Shown here piece after piece: positions 17,363-24,030 of a DNA stretch of 31,007 nt. Source of the stretch: Fibrobacter sp. UBA1313 (GTDB taxonomy: Bacteria > Fibrobacterota > Fibrobacteria > Fibrobacterales > Fibrobacteraceae); NCBI GenBank assembly GCA_002307115.1, contig DBTP01000169.1:1-31007 (forward strand). Direction: 5' to 3'. Below the pieces are notes generated by a model. The model was not told the origin of the DNA, did not search any database, and worked only from the letters and a program-made list of their open reading frames with translations. Positions within the stretch are counted from its first letter, which is position 1. The number at the start of each line of letters is the position of its first letter. A program made the translations under genes and the position numbers.

Positions 17363-18063
17363 CAGGGGGTCTCCTTAGGGGCGTCGACATGAGGAGCCAC
17401 AATATAGTTCATTGGAACGTCATGTGGCTTAAGTTTTAAATCGGTTTCTGTAATTTGTGAGGAAAATGCAATGCCACATTTTATTGCTTGTGGGTGTTTC
17501 TTCAAAAAACGGTCATAGAATCCTTTCCCATGCCCGATGCGCCCTCCCTCTCTTGAAAATTGAACGCCTGGGACGAGAAACAAAGAAATTTCACCTTCCC
17601 AAATGGGGAGCTCCGGTTTGGGTTCGTGAATGTGAAAGTGACCCATGATGAGGTCTTTCTCTAGGTCCTTGATTTTCACAAAGTCCATGATCCCTTTGTC
17701 TTGAGTGCGGGGGAGGAGTAAACGGTTCTCTTTCGCAAGTTTTTCTAATAGAGGAACAATGTTGGGTTCGTTAGGAAGGGGGTAAAATGCGGCAACAGTG
17801 CTTGCCGATTCGAGAGGCGCGTAGGCTTCAAGTTCTTTGAGAATCCAAGCGGATTCCTTGTCTTTTTCCACAACATTTTTTGTCACTAGTTTCTCTTTCA
17901 TAATACCTTCAATGGAATCTTCTAGATCGTATTTTAAACGGTAGAATTTTCCTTTCCACTTGCGGAAAAGCAAAAGCATATCTTTCATTTGCTCTGGGGT
18001 GAGAAATACGAGAGCAAGAATCAATAAAAGGCATAATTCTGAAAAACCAATCCCAGAGTTCAT
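17362..18063 (-). CDS. TatB-like membrane segment fused to 5-formyltetrahydrofolate cyclo-ligase
   Basis: Residues 1-50 look like TatA/TatB: GIGFSELCLLLILALVFLTP is a short membrane helix with Glu9 and Pro23 placed as in TatB, followed by an amphipathic helix (MKDMLLLFRKWKGKFYRLK). From about residue 70 the frame is 5-formyltetrahydrofolate cyclo-ligase, which uses ATP to convert 5-formyl-THF to 5,10-methenyl-THF: STVAAFYPLPNEPNIVPLLE, LVPGVQFSREGGRIGHGKG then FYDRFL, CGIAFSSQI, and HDVPMNYIVAP. There is no stop between the halves. An internal ATG (Met55, 17901) with GAAGGT five bases upstream could also yield a soluble ligase. The N-terminal LRK...R helix of the ligase is poorly kept. tatC lies just upstream (ATGA overlap), and no other tatB is in the window. 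Both halves are recognised confidently; the physiological fusion is inferred. Confidence 0.85.
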   Translation of the reverse strand: MNSGIGFSELCLLLILALVFLTPEQMKDMLLLFRKWKGKFYRLKYDLEDSIEGIMKEKLVTKNVVEKDKESAWILKELEAYAPLESASTVAAFYPLPNEPNIVPLLEKLAKENRLLLPRTQDKGIMDFVKIKDLEKDLIMGHFHIHEPKPELPIWEGEISLFLVPGVQFSREGGRIGHGKGFYDRFLKKHPQAIKCGIAFSSQITETDLKLKPHDVPMNYIVAPHVDAPKETP

Positions 18064-18761
18064 GCCACCTCCCGTCGGGCCACAAGCGCATTAACAACAA
18101 TGCTCACTCCATAAAGCAAAAGCATGGGAATAGCAACCCAGAAAAGCGAAAATAAATCAGGAGGTGTTACTAATGCGGCGACAAGGCAAATTAAGAATAT
18201 ACTGATTCGAAAATGACGCACTAGAAATCGCTGATCAATAAACCCCAATTTAGTGACAAAATAAGTGAGCATGGGCATTTGAAAAACGAACCCAAATAAG
18301 AGCTCAAATCGGAAAAGAAAACTGACATAAGCCTCTTGGGACCACAACTGACTTGCAATATTGCTGTAGTGGGAAAGAAACATGAGCAGCAAGGGGACGG
18401 CGACAAAAAAAGCGAAGGTGGCTCCTGCTACAAAAAGGACAACGGAACCAAAACTCGCTCCGAGTACGAGAAATTTTTCTTTTGCATGGAGTGCGGGCGC
18501 ACAAAAAGAATAGAGTTCACCAAAAAAAATAGGTAAGGCAAGAAGCACTCCAAAAATGGCCGAGACCATAAAATCAGCAGCAATGCCTTCGGTGGGAGAA
18601 AGATTGATAAGAGTAACGACCGCAACCCCCTGAAGAGGCATGAGCAGAAATCGCCAGAGCTCCGAAGAAAAGAATAGAGCGAATGTGGTGGTGATCGCCA
18701 AAGTCACAAGGCAGATCAGGAGCTTTCGTCGGAGTTCTTTCATGTGTGTTGAAAGAGCCAT
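18060..18761 (-). CDS. tatC: Sec-independent protein translocase TatC
   Basis: TatC is the six-helix membrane receptor for twin-arginine signal peptides. The 233-residue product has the N-terminal cytoplasmic HMKELRRK (the HxxELRxR motif), SPTEG before helix 2, LFRFELLFGFVFQMPMLTY around helix 4 (FGxxFQxP), and ALVTPPDLFSLFWVAIPMLL in helices 5-6. It is slightly shorter than E. coli TatC (258). ATG 18761 follows the tatA stop by 6 nt, with a weak TAGG site at the end of tatA. Its stop overlaps the next ATG (ATGA), so TatC and the TatB-like fusion are probably made in step. An alternative start at Met7 would remove six residues before the ELR motif. Confidence 0.95.
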   Translation of the reverse strand: MALSTHMKELRRKLLICLVTLAITTTFALFFSSELWRFLLMPLQGVAVVTLINLSPTEGIAADFMVSAIFGVLLALPIFFGELYSFCAPALHAKEKFLVLGASFGSVVLFVAGATFAFFVAVPLLLMFLSHYSNIASQLWSQEAYVSFLFRFELLFGFVFQMPMLTYFVTKLGFIDQRFLVRHFRISIFLICLVAALVTPPDLFSLFWVAIPMLLLYGVSIVVNALVARREVA

Positions 18762-18767
18762 GGATGC

Positions 18768-18965
18768 CTATTTTTTATCGTCGGTCTTGGATTTTTCTTT
18801 CTCTTCTTTGGTGTCTTCATCGTCACTTTCGCTGGATGCTTTTTTGAATTTCTGGAGCGCCTTTCCCAAGTTTTCGGCAATATCTGGAATGCGTCTTGCT
18901 CCAAAAAGCAACACCAGAAGGAATATGAGGAGAATGAGTTCTGGGATACCAATATTTCTTAACAT
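18768..18965 (-). CDS. tatA: Twin-arginine translocase subunit TatA
   Basis: TatA oligomers form the conducting element of the Tat pathway. The start is ATG 18965, with AAGGAG five bases upstream; a longer frame from 18980 lacks an SD. The 65-residue product has a short membrane helix (IPELILLIFLLVLLFGARRI, with Glu9 near the membrane start and FGARR where FGPKK is usual), an amphipathic helix PDIAENLGKALQKFKKA and a very acidic/lysine-rich tail. TatA rather than TatB is favoured by the short tail and the LGKALQKFKKA pattern. The start overlaps the last codons of rnd by 7 bp, placing it second in a co-transcribed set. Confidence 0.92.
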   Translation of the reverse strand: MLRNIGIPELILLIFLLVLLFGARRIPDIAENLGKALQKFKKASSESDDEDTKEEKEKSKTDDKK

Positions 18966-20110
18966 GTAAACTCCTTGCATTTAAGATGTTCATTAAGAAT
19001 CATGTTCCAAATGTTTCTTTGCCAACGCATCAGGTGAGCCGCCTCGTAGCGCGGTTCCCAAGAATCTTTGCCTGGTGTTGCGAGCGCAATTAACTGAGTT
19101 CTATTTGCAAGTAACGATGGATCAAATTTTAATTCTTCTGCTTTCTCATCGCGCCAAATATGGAGCGCATCCAAGAGATCCCCATCGGGGCCATTGAGAG
19201 GAGGCTTGGGTCGTTGGAGGGGGAGGGGCCATTCGGATGGAGGCACTTGTAATGCCTTTTCCAACGTCTCTTTGAAAGAATCCAGGCGATCCCCATTAAA
19301 ATTGCGCGGCAATTTGGGGAGACGATCCATATCTAGGTTTGGGTAGGAGCCGGAGAGCGAGTGAATTAGGGAGAACATAAGTTCTACACCTAAGACTTTG
19401 TAGGGGGGCCTATCGAGAGTCGCCGCTTCCTTTTCTCGCCATTCCCACAGGGACTTTAAAAGGTTGAGTTCTTCTGGAGAGAATCGGCTCGACCCACTGA
19501 TACGCCACGGTTCAAGGACTAGTTCATGGGGCACTTTAGAGTGTTCAATCAATTCGTCACAAGTTTCAATGAGCCAGGTAAATTTTCCTTGACTGATAAG
19601 CTGGTCGCCTAAAATGGCACAGAGTTCATGGAGGTAAAGCGTATCGTGTATCGCATACTCGCACATATCCAAAGGAAGGGGACGAATCGTCCAATCGGCT
19701 TTCTGATTGTCTTTGATCAGTTTAACATCAAAATATTTTTCCACCAAATGGGCAAGTCCCAGTCTTTCTTCGCCTAAAAGTTTGGCGGCGAGCATGGTAT
19801 CGAAAACATGCTTTGGGGAAATTTTGTAGGTGTTCCAGAGCATACGGAGGTCATAATCGGCGCCGTGAAAAATAATCGTTTGCATTGCACGAGTGCTAAA
19901 AATGGGCTTTACATCAATACCCGAAAGAGGGTCTATAATCCAATGATGATCGCCGAGCGTAATTTGAATAAGGCAGAGCCGCACCGAATAGTGATACATG
20001 GAATCAGCCTCGGTATCAACGGCAGCAATATCGTAAAGATCAAGTTCGTTTAAAAGGATGTTTAGACCTTCTTGCGAATTGACGAGAGTATAAGATTCTT
20101 GAATAGGCAC
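18959..20110 (-). CDS. rnd: Ribonuclease D (DEDDy 3'-5' exoribonuclease with HRDC domain)
   Basis: RNase D trims tRNA precursors and other structured RNAs from the 3' end. In the 383-residue product the DEDDy core is complete: VDTEADS (Asp32, Glu34), FHGADYDLRML (Asp86 in the ExoII position), FDTMLAAKLLG, and YAIHDTLYL (Tyr151, Asp155). After a linker the HRDC-type helices follow (LNLLKSLWEWREKEAATLDR then PPYKVLGVELM, about 234-264), with a second helical repeat to the C-terminus. The start is GTG 20110 with no clear SD, chosen because the first catalytic strand begins about 25 residues later, as in the family. It is the first gene of the leftward operon and divergent from trpS (104-bp gap). 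Confidence 0.93.
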   Translation of the reverse strand: MPIQESYTLVNSQEGLNILLNELDLYDIAAVDTEADSMYHYSVRLCLIQITLGDHHWIIDPLSGIDVKPIFSTRAMQTIIFHGADYDLRMLWNTYKISPKHVFDTMLAAKLLGEERLGLAHLVEKYFDVKLIKDNQKADWTIRPLPLDMCEYAIHDTLYLHELCAILGDQLISQGKFTWLIETCDELIEHSKVPHELVLEPWRISGSSRFSPEELNLLKSLWEWREKEAATLDRPPYKVLGVELMFSLIHSLSGSYPNLDMDRLPKLPRNFNGDRLDSFKETLEKALQVPPSEWPLPLQRPKPPLNGPDGDLLDALHIWRDEKAEELKFDPSLLANRTQLIALATPGKDSWEPRYEAAHLMRWQRNIWNMILNEHLKCKEFTC

Positions 20111-20197
20111 AGTAAGAGGAAATCTAGTAAAGGATAGGACAAACCGAACAAAGGTAAGCGTGTAATATTCTTCAGTTACCCAAGGCTCTTTTTTGAA

Positions 20198-20203
20198 TAT
20201 ACT
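20198..20203 (+). promoter_or_regulatory. Probable -10 box of trpS, very close to the start codon
   Basis: TATACT lies 11 nt before the trpS ATG, predicting transcription start near 20210 and a leader of only about 5 nt. The weak GTTACC 17 bp upstream may be the -35. No SD precedes the ATG (AATTTGGGTT). Confidence 0.4.
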
Positions 20204-20214
20204 AAATTTGGGTT

Positions 20215-21219
20215 ATGAAAAAGATCTCGCTTACAGGCATTAAGCCCACCGGAACCCCGCATCTTGGCAATTATTTGGGTGCCATTCGTCCAGCACTTGC
20301 CCTTTCTGAAACTTATGAAACGGTTTACTTTATTGCTGATTATCACGCTTTGACCACCGTTCACAATGGTCTTGAAATGCATGATAATATTCACAAAGTG
20401 GCGGCGACTTGGCTTGCTCTTGGTTTAGATCCAGAAAAGGGTCTCTTTTACAAACAAAGTGACATTCCAGAAATTTTTGAACTCAGTTGGGCTTTGAGTT
20501 GCTTTACCCCCAAGGGATTCATGAATCGCGCTCACGCCTACAAAGATAAAGTGGCGAAAAGTCTTGCCACAGGTGAAGATGCGGACTCCAATGTGAATAT
20601 GGGGCTTTTTTGTTATCCGTGTCTCATGGATGCCGATATTCTTATGTTCAATGCGGACATTGTGCCCGTGGGCAAAGATCAAAAACAGCATGTGGAATTT
20701 GCGCGCGATGTGGCGCTTCGTTTTAACAAGCAATTTGGCAAAGCCATTTTTACCGTTCCAGAAGCGATTATTCAAGAAAATACAGATGTGATTCCAGGGC
20801 TCGATGGTCGCAAAATGAGCAAATCGTACGATAACTATATCGATATTTTCTTGGACTCCAAGTCGCTCAAAAAGAAAATTGGCAAGATCGTTACGAATAG
20901 CCAAGAAATGGATGAACCCAAAGACCCTGAGATTTGCAACGTGTTCAAACTTTACAAACTTTTTGCATCGCAAGAACAATCGGATGCTCTTGCGGCTCGC
21001 TATCGTGCGGGTGGCATGGGCTGGGGACACGCCAAAGCAGAGCTCCAATCGGTTTTGGAAGAGCATTTGGGTGTCGCTCGTGACAGGTACTTTGACTTAA
21101 TTGCCCACCCAGAAAAAATAGACAGTATTTTGCGTGCAGGGGCAGAAAAAGCGCGGCCTATCGCTCGTGAAAATATGGATCGTATTCGCGAAGTTTTGGG
21201 TGTGGGCAAAAGCTACTAG
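20215..21219 (+). CDS. trpS: Tryptophanyl-tRNA synthetase
   Basis: A class I aminoacyl-tRNA synthetase charging tRNA-Trp. The 334-residue product equals the E. coli length. The HIGH-type motif is TGTPHLGNYLGAI (10-22), KMSKS is present as GLDGRKMSKSYDNY, and the adenylate/tryptophan pocket has YFIADYHALTT and GLFCYPCLMDADILMF, then VPVGKDQKQHVEFARD. The C-terminal helical domain for the anticodon carries GGMGWGHAKAELQ. ATG 20215 is followed directly by MKKISLTGIKPTG, typical of the family, so the start is secure despite the missing SD and a possible near-leaderless mRNA. No regulatory leader such as a T-box is visible. It converges on the next gene with 15 bp between stops. Confidence 0.97.
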   Translation: MKKISLTGIKPTGTPHLGNYLGAIRPALALSETYETVYFIADYHALTTVHNGLEMHDNIHKVAATWLALGLDPEKGLFYKQSDIPEIFELSWALSCFTPKGFMNRAHAYKDKVAKSLATGEDADSNVNMGLFCYPCLMDADILMFNADIVPVGKDQKQHVEFARDVALRFNKQFGKAIFTVPEAIIQENTDVIPGLDGRKMSKSYDNYIDIFLDSKSLKKKIGKIVTNSQEMDEPKDPEICNVFKLYKLFASQEQSDALAARYRAGGMGWGHAKAELQSVLEEHLGVARDRYFDLIAHPEKIDSILRAGAEKARPIARENMDRIREVLGVGKSY

Positions 21220-21234
21220 TTTGTATGGAATGTC

Positions 21235-21741
21235 TTAGAAAATGACAATATAGCCGAGTCTCCACAAGAGATTCGGTTTTTTGTTTCCTAGGGGATAAAA
21301 AAGAGGCACTTCGATCCGAGAGTGGACTCCAAAGAGGCGCACCCCCCCTTCCAATGAAATATCGGCGGTTTCTTCCCAGTCATTGTTAAAAAGATAGAAG
21401 GCATCATTCGCTTCATTTAAGGCTCGGTGCATTCCATTGGGGGCTCTCGCGTAGGCGTAACCGCCACTCACACCGAGTTCAAGACCCCAATCCTTTTTGG
21501 CAAACCAGTCATAACCCAGGGAGCCACGTCCTCCGCACCAAAAATCATCTTCTTTTTTGTAATTAGCGAGCCCTTCTCCCCTTAAATAGAAGGATCGATA
21601 TCGGACTCCAGTAAGTAATGTGAGTGGGGTGGGGGAACCTAATGAAACGCCCAATTCAAAAAGCCAGGGGGAGGGTGCCTCCGTAGCCACCGCAAGCGTC
21701 CAAAAAGTAACCAGCAGAATTATGAAGCCCTTTTTAATCAT
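21235..21741 (-). CDS. Small exported protein, probably an outer-membrane beta barrel
   Basis: The start is ATG 21741, giving a signal peptide (IKKGFIILLVTFWTLAVA, cleaved before TEAPSPW); earlier starts add 48 residues that run back through the pdxB promoter region. The 168-residue product alternates hydrophobic and polar residues in short strands (LFELGVSLGS, SFYLRGEGLANY, GSLGYDWFAKKDWGLELGVS). It ends LLWRLGYIVIF with a terminal Phe, the usual signature recognised by BamA. This suggests an 8-strand barrel, but I recognise no named family. It is divergent from pdxB and convergent with trpS. Function unknown. Confidence 0.7.
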   Translation of the reverse strand: MIKKGFIILLVTFWTLAVATEAPSPWLFELGVSLGSPTPLTLLTGVRYRSFYLRGEGLANYKKEDDFWCGGRGSLGYDWFAKKDWGLELGVSGGYAYARAPNGMHRALNEANDAFYLFNNDWEETADISLEGGVRLFGVHSRIEVPLFYPLGNKKPNLLWRLGYIVIF

Positions 21742-21815
21742 GAGTATTCGAAAAATAGAAAGACTAAGAAATTTGAAATTTTGTTTACAAATGATAATAG
21801 GCTTTTGAAAGTGTG

Positions 21816-21821
21816 TATATT
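21816..21821 (+). promoter_or_regulatory. Probable -10 box of pdxB, suggesting a leaderless mRNA
   Basis: TATATT ends 6 nt before the pdxB ATG (21828), so transcription would begin at or next to the start codon. The intervening TCAGACC holds no SD. No good -35 is seen 16-18 bp upstream. Confidence 0.35.
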
Positions 21822-21827
21822 CAGACC

Positions 21828-22970
21828 ATGGCGCAAAAATTGGTTGTTGTGGTAGACGATGCGATCCCTTTTGTAAAAGGGGCATTGGAACCTTATGCTG
21901 AAGTGCGTTATTGTCCTGGAGACAAAATCAATCGGGATATCATCAAAGGTGCCGATGCTCTTTTAGTTCGTACACGTACTCCTTGTAATAAGGAACTCCT
22001 TGAGGGGAGCGGGGTTCGTTTTGTGGGTACTGCAACAGCGGGTAGTGATCACTTGGATACGGCTTATTTAGAATCGGCGGGAATCGCCTGGTCTAATGCC
22101 CCTGCCTGTAATGCTTCGAGTGTTACTCAGTATGTCGTATCGGCTTTGTTAGAGTTGAGTCGTCGTTCTCGTATGCCGCTTGCTGGAAAAACATTGGGCA
22201 TTATCGGTGTGGGTAATGTGGGCTCCCGGGTTATGAACGCGGCAACCGCTCTCGGAATGCGTACGCTACTTTGTGACCCTCTTCGGGCTCGAATCGAAGG
22301 AAAAAAGAATTTCTGGTACGTGATGGATATGCTCTCGCATTGCGATGTAGTGACGCTTCATGTTCCTTTGATCAAAGAGGGGCCTGATCGTACGCTCCGT
22401 TTGGTAAATGCGGAGTTTCTTCAAGAAATGCAACCCCATGCATGGCTTATCAATGCCTCCCGTGGTTCTGTTGTAGATAATGCGGCACTGAGTGTGGCGC
22501 TTCGCGGTGGAAGTATTGGTGGGGCAGTTCTTGATGTTTGGGAAGACGAACCTCATTTGGATCTGGGACTTTTAAGTGCCGTGGATATTGGAACTGCTCA
22601 TATTGCGGGCTATAGCCAAGATGGAAAAGCCAATGCGACCACACAGGTGGTACAAAAAATGGCCACTGTTTTGAACATCGAGGCTCTTAAAAAATTCGTT
22701 GCCGTTCCCCCAGCAGATGCTGCTTTAGTGATTTCGGTAGATGCTTTTCTCAAAAGTAATCAGGATGTCATTGCTGAAGTTTACCAGCAAACTTACGATA
22801 TCGCTCAGGATAATACCTTTCTTAGAAATAATGTAGAACATTTTGATTCGCTTCGCAAACAGTACGCGCCGCGTCGCGAACCGTTCGCCTATAAGGTCAA
22901 ACTTCAACATGGAAGTGATGCTCTTTACACGGCTCTTCAGAGTTTAGGATTCTCTGTGGAATTAAAATAA
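21828..22970 (+). CDS. pdxB: Erythronate-4-phosphate dehydrogenase (PLP biosynthesis)
   Basis: PdxB oxidises 4-phospho-D-erythronate to 3-hydroxy-2-oxo-4-phosphobutanoate with NAD, the second step of DXP-dependent vitamin B6 synthesis. The 380-residue product (E. coli 378) is a D-2-hydroxyacid dehydrogenase: VGTATAGSDHLD (66-77), APACNASSVTQYVVSAL (91-107), Rossmann GIIGVGNVGSRV (124-135), INASRGSVVDN (208-218, catalytic Arg212), LDVWEDEP (235-242, catalytic Glu239) and GTAHIAGYSQDGK (255-267, catalytic His258). HIAGYS and the ~100-residue C-terminal dimerisation domain separate PdxB from SerA and other relatives. The ATG at 21828 is chosen because MAQKLVVVVDD starts the first strand; the GTG five codons upstream is in the -10 region. 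Confidence 0.95.
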   Translation: MAQKLVVVVDDAIPFVKGALEPYAEVRYCPGDKINRDIIKGADALLVRTRTPCNKELLEGSGVRFVGTATAGSDHLDTAYLESAGIAWSNAPACNASSVTQYVVSALLELSRRSRMPLAGKTLGIIGVGNVGSRVMNAATALGMRTLLCDPLRARIEGKKNFWYVMDMLSHCDVVTLHVPLIKEGPDRTLRLVNAEFLQEMQPHAWLINASRGSVVDNAALSVALRGGSIGGAVLDVWEDEPHLDLGLLSAVDIGTAHIAGYSQDGKANATTQVVQKMATVLNIEALKKFVAVPPADAALVISVDAFLKSNQDVIAEVYQQTYDIAQDNTFLRNNVEHFDSLRKQYAPRREPFAYKVKLQHGSDALYTALQSLGFSVELK

Positions 22971-23029
22971 TTTTAGCACTTGTTTTTCTACCTTTTGAAC
23001 CCTAGGTTACCTTCTATAGGAACAGAAAA

Positions 23030-23890
23030 ATGAAAAAACAACTTTGCCTATTTGCTTTTGCAAGTTTAATTACTGCCACTTCTCTTTGGGCTCAAGGGAA
23101 CGAAGGTATGTTCTCTGGTTCTCTTCCCGATAATTGGAACGCAGATGTTGTTGCTGCGCTCAAGTATACGCGTAACCATTATGATAATTGGGGAGAAGGG
23201 GGTACCAATGCTTCTTCTTGGATTGCAGAATATAATGCAGATGCCAAAGGTCACTGGACCACTGTGGATTGGCGCATTTTATCGAATTTAGCATGGGGCA
23301 ATTCTTATTTAGATGGCATTGGTAACAGAAAGGCCGTCGATAAGATTTTCTTTGAAACCACTCTTGATTATAATGGTTTCGGCGTGATCAAGCCTTATTT
23401 GGGTGCTCGCTTTGAATCACAGTTTACCACAGGTTATGTCTATACCGATTCCACGAGTGCAAAAGTTTCTTGCTTTATGGATCCCGGTTATTTGACTCAG
23501 GTTGTGGGTCTTAGCTATGTACCCAATGAAAATTTTTCTCAGCGCTTGGCTTTCGCAAATAGAATGACCATTTCAGATGGTTATGGCTGGGCAGACGATA
23601 AGAAAACGACGAAGGTGGAAACCTTTAAGGACGAACCGGGTTTAGAAAGTGTCACGGAATATAAGCTTGATGTTTCTGCTCTTGTCGTGTTTAAAACCAG
23701 ACTTTGGGCTTTTGTGAATTTTGAAAGCATCGATGCTATTGATGGCAAGTGGGAAAATTCTCTTGCAGTGGCTCTTGCTCCTTTGATTGAATTGAGCGTC
23801 GGTATTGACCTTGCCTATGATAAAGATATAAGTGAAGATCACCAATATAAGGACGCTGTATTGCTTGGCATTACTTGGCGTTGGTTCTAA
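23030..23890 (+). CDS. DUF3078-type outer-membrane protein
   Basis: The 286-residue product has a signal peptide (KKQLCLFAFASLITATSLWA, cleaved before QGNEG). It then has the pattern NHYDNWGEGGTNASSWIAEY typical of DUF3078 proteins of Bacteroidetes and Fibrobacter relatives, repeated amphipathic strands throughout, and the terminal LLGITWRWF with a final Phe, the beta-barrel signal. The length suggests a 12-strand barrel. AGGAACAG lies 4-11 nt before the ATG. Substrate and role of DUF3078 proteins are not known to me. It follows pdxB by 59 bp with no terminator between, so read-through is possible, and a terminator follows it. Confidence 0.85.
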   Translation: MKKQLCLFAFASLITATSLWAQGNEGMFSGSLPDNWNADVVAALKYTRNHYDNWGEGGTNASSWIAEYNADAKGHWTTVDWRILSNLAWGNSYLDGIGNRKAVDKIFFETTLDYNGFGVIKPYLGARFESQFTTGYVYTDSTSAKVSCFMDPGYLTQVVGLSYVPNENFSQRLAFANRMTISDGYGWADDKKTTKVETFKDEPGLESVTEYKLDVSALVVFKTRLWAFVNFESIDAIDGKWENSLAVALAPLIELSVGIDLAYDKDISEDHQYKDAVLLGITWRWF

Positions 23891-23911
23891 ACAGAAATAC
23901 ATCGTTTATTT

Positions 23912-23947
23912 GGGGGCTGGTAGCTACGCTATTTGGCCCCTTTCTTG
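23912..23947 (+). terminator. Probable terminator after the DUF3078 gene
   Basis: GGGGCTGGTAGC pairs with GCTATTTGGCCCC (12 bp, G-U pairs and one bulged T) around a TAC loop, then TTTCTTG. The stem is strong, but the T-tract is short and interrupted. Confidence 0.6.
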
Positions 23948-23993
23948 TGCTTGCTAAGTGCCTAGGTAGAGGCTCTTAGCTATCTTTAGACGG

Positions 23994-24003
23994 TATAGAT
24001 AAT
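23994..24003 (+). promoter_or_regulatory. Candidate -10 region of purL
   Basis: TATAGATAAT offers TATAGA or GATAAT as a -10 box, giving a leader of about 20-25 nt and leaving AGG (24021-24023) 7 nt before the ATG as the SD. No -35 consensus, purine riboswitch or PurR-type operator is visible. Confidence 0.35.
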
Positions 24004-24030
24004 GTTCACCTTTAGCGTTTAGGTTTTGGT

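Noticed and set aside
18966..18980. Longer TatA start five codons upstream of 18965
   Set aside because: The ATG at 18965 has a perfect AAGGAG at ideal spacing and gives the normal TatA N-terminus; the upstream ATG is within rnd and lacks an SD.
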